From NCBI GenBank assembly GCA_003133285.1, contig PKWR01000121.1, forward strand, positions 317-6,126: 5,810 nucleotides of DNA. The letters run 5' to 3'. Shown piece after piece: positions 4,858 through 5,810 of this stretch; positions within the stretch are counted from its first letter, which is position 1, and each line of letters begins with the position of its first letter. The notes beneath the pieces were generated by a model. The model was given only the letters and a program-made list of their open reading frames with translations. It was not told the origin of the DNA and ran no database searches. The DNA is from Coriobacteriia bacterium (GTDB taxonomy: Bacteria; Actinomycetota; Coriobacteriia; Anaerosomatales; PALSA-660). The position numbers were made by a program, and so were the translations under genes.

Positions 4858-5559
4858 TCACCGCCAGCCGGCGAACCTGGTGCGACTCCGGTCGGCGAGC
4901 CAGGCGGGCGCGATCAGGAGCATCCCCGCCAGGAAGCCTCCCACGTGTGCGAAGTACGCGACTCCTGACGCCGGCTGACCGGGCCCGATCGTCGCGATAC
5001 CGGCGCCCAGCTGCAGGACGAACCACACGCCGATGACGATCCAGGCGGGTATGCGCGCCAGTTCGAGGATGAAGATCACGAACACGGCGGTCACGACCCG
5101 CGCCCGGGGGTAGAGCAGCAGGTACGCGCCCAGGACTCCGGCGATGGCGCCGGACGCGCCGAGCACCGGCTCCGCCGGGAAGCCTGTCGCGAACGACTGC
5201 GCCAGCGCCGCGATGACCCCGCAGGCGAGGTAGAACGCGAGGAATCGCCAAGGTCCCAAGCGGTCCTCGACGTTGTTGCCGAAGATCGCAAGGTACAGCA
5301 TGTTCCCGCCAAGGTGGACCCAGCCCGCGTGCATGAACATCGCCGTGAACATCGTCAGCCATACGCCCGGCGAGAGGGGAGCGGCCGCGAGCGCGGCGGG
5401 GTTGAAGGTGAATGCGCCGACGAATGCGGCCAGGGCCCTGTCTCCGGCGGTCGCCTGGATCCACAGCTCCCATGCGAAGACGGCGACGTTGGCCGCCAGG
5501 ATCACCCACGTGACCCACGTGAACCGGGACGTGGGGTTCTCGTCGCGCAGGGGGAACAT
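4858..5559 (-). CDS. rhomboid family intramembrane serine protease
   Basis: This 233-residue membrane protease would cleave transmembrane segments of substrate proteins within the lipid bilayer. The chosen start gives M-F-P-L-R-D-E-N-P-T, the usual short rhomboid N-terminus, with AGGAGG (plus 5571-5576) 11 nt upstream. A longer frame opening at 5685 would run to within 4 nt of the lemA start and is unlikely. The first membrane segment spans about 15-32. The loop-1 region and second helix carry M-F-M-H-A-G-W-V-H-L-G-G-N-M-L (74-88), including H77, H82 and N86. The catalytic serine is S136 in G-A-S-G (134-137). The catalytic histidine is H205 in F-A-H-V-G-G-F-L-A-G (203-212). About six membrane segments can be counted. 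All catalytic elements are present, so it should be active. The substrate is unknown. Confidence 0.95.
   Translation of the reverse strand: MFPLRDENPTSRFTWVTWVILAANVAVFAWELWIQATAGDRALAAFVGAFTFNPAALAAAPLSPGVWLTMFTAMFMHAGWVHLGGNMLYLAIFGNNVEDRLGPWRFLAFYLACGVIAALAQSFATGFPAEPVLGASGAIAGVLGAYLLLYPRARVVTAVFVIFILELARIPAWIVIGVWFVLQLGAGIATIGPGQPASGVAYFAHVGGFLAGMLLIAPAWLADRSRTRFAGWR
5504..5521. repeat. 9-bp exact tandem duplication inside the rhomboid gene
   Basis: ACCCACGTG occurs twice in a row (5504-5512 and 5513-5521). On the coding strand it encodes the duplicated tripeptide T-W-V-T-W-V at the start of the first membrane helix. It keeps the frame. Confidence 0.8.
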
Positions 5560-5688
5560 CGGCGGGCGGTCCTCCTCGGGGCAGGGCGGGCATGCGCCGC
5601 CCGTCATCGGCGCGAAGTGTATCCTAGTCGCCGCGGGTCCGCGCGAGGGGACGAACGCGTCCGAGGGAAGCGGGACAAGGAGCAACGA
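5560..5688. promoter_or_regulatory. divergent intergenic region between the rhomboid and LemA genes
   Basis: These 129 bases hold the 5' regions of two divergent genes and no credible small gene. The only AT-rich island is GTGTATCCTAGT at 5617-5628. It offers a weak -10 on either strand: TATCCT on plus at 5620-5625, giving a lemA leader near 57 nt, or TAGGAT on minus (plus 5621-5626). No clear -35 box is visible for either. A strong AAGGAG at 5677-5682 serves lemA. Confidence 0.35.
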
Positions 5689-5810
5689 ATGGGCTGGATC
5701 GCCGGTGTCATCGTCCTGGCGCTCGCGGTTGTCGCGGTCGCGGTGGTCGTCATCTACAACCGTCTGGTCACCCTCAGGAACCGGTGCGACAACGCGTGGG
5801 CGCAGATCGA
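5689..5810 (+). CDS. lemA: LemA family protein (partial, N-terminus only)
   Basis: Only 40 codons lie in the window before it is cut. The protein opens with a single hydrophobic helix (residues 2-23), rich in valine and alanine. Directly after it comes Y-N-R-L-V-T-L-R-N-R-C-D-N-A-W-A-Q-I (23-40), the signature of LemA proteins, which are anchored by the N-terminal helix and carry a helical-bundle domain. Family function is poorly defined, and some homologues sit next to membrane metalloproteases of the HtpX type. The ATG is preceded by AAGGAG with 6-nt spacing, so the start is secure. What follows downstream cannot be seen. Confidence 0.93.
   Translation, partial: MGWIAGVIVLALAVVAVAVVVIYNRLVTLRNRCDNAWAQI

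Noticed and set aside
5560..5685. N-terminal extension of the rhomboid protein to 5685
   Set aside because: It would begin 4 nt from the divergent lemA start codon, swallow the only promoter-like region, and add a proline-rich tail atypical of the family. AGGAGG before 5559 supports the shorter form.
1..5810. Defence system, mobile element, CRISPR array, tRNA or riboswitch
   Set aside because: Reading both strands showed no transposase, integrase, nuclease-defence or repeat-spacer pattern, and no tRNA-like fold. Every substantial stretch is covered by ordinary chromosomal genes or short intergenic regions.

Overview
The window is GC-rich bacterial chromosome (very roughly two thirds G+C by eye). 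It is densely packed with conventional genes and shows no insertion sequence, phage gene, CRISPR array or RNA gene. The gene set includes a geranylgeranyl-reductase-family flavoprotein, a small cysteine-rich 'CW' protein, a [4Fe-4S] endonuclease III relative, a DUF1015 protein, AzlC/AzlD, a rhomboid protease and LemA. GTG starts are frequent. This suits an actinobacterium, perhaps an anaerobic lineage of the Coriobacteriia type, because CW-type cysteine proteins and DUF1015 proteins are common in anaerobes. The taxonomic call is inference only.

Layout, left to right. (1) Positions 1-794, minus strand: the N-terminal 264 residues of an FAD-dependent oxidoreductase whose 3' end lies outside the window. 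(2) Positions 795-929: a divergent intergenic region. (3) Positions 930-1997, plus strand: a probable two-gene operon of an 82-aa eight-cysteine protein followed closely by an endonuclease III-like DNA glycosylase with complete catalytic and iron-sulfur motifs. (4) Positions 1994-4390, minus strand: a probable azlC-azlD-DUF1015 unit. azlC and azlD overlap by ATGA, and DUF1015 follows 52 nt later across a perfect 7-bp inverted repeat. This unit meets the glycosylase gene tail to tail, and the two stop codons share one palindromic CTAG. (5) Positions 4391-4464: a second divergent intergenic region, with promoter-like AT-rich boxes. (6) Positions 4465-4845, plus strand: a 126-aa zinc-ribbon-like protein. 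(7) Positions 4858-5559, minus strand: a rhomboid intramembrane serine protease with all catalytic motifs. (8) Positions 5560-5688: a third divergent intergenic region. (9) Positions 5689-5810, plus strand: the N-terminus of a LemA-family protein, cut by the window end.

The genes do not form one obvious pathway. Two small groups may be functionally linked. The CW-type cysteine protein and the Fe-S glycosylase are spaced for co-transcription and could both hold metal clusters. The AzlCD branched-chain amino-acid exporter is probably co-transcribed with DUF1015, a conserved family without a settled function. I saw no strong evidence of a previously undescribed multi-gene system. The findings below are modest and ranked accordingly.
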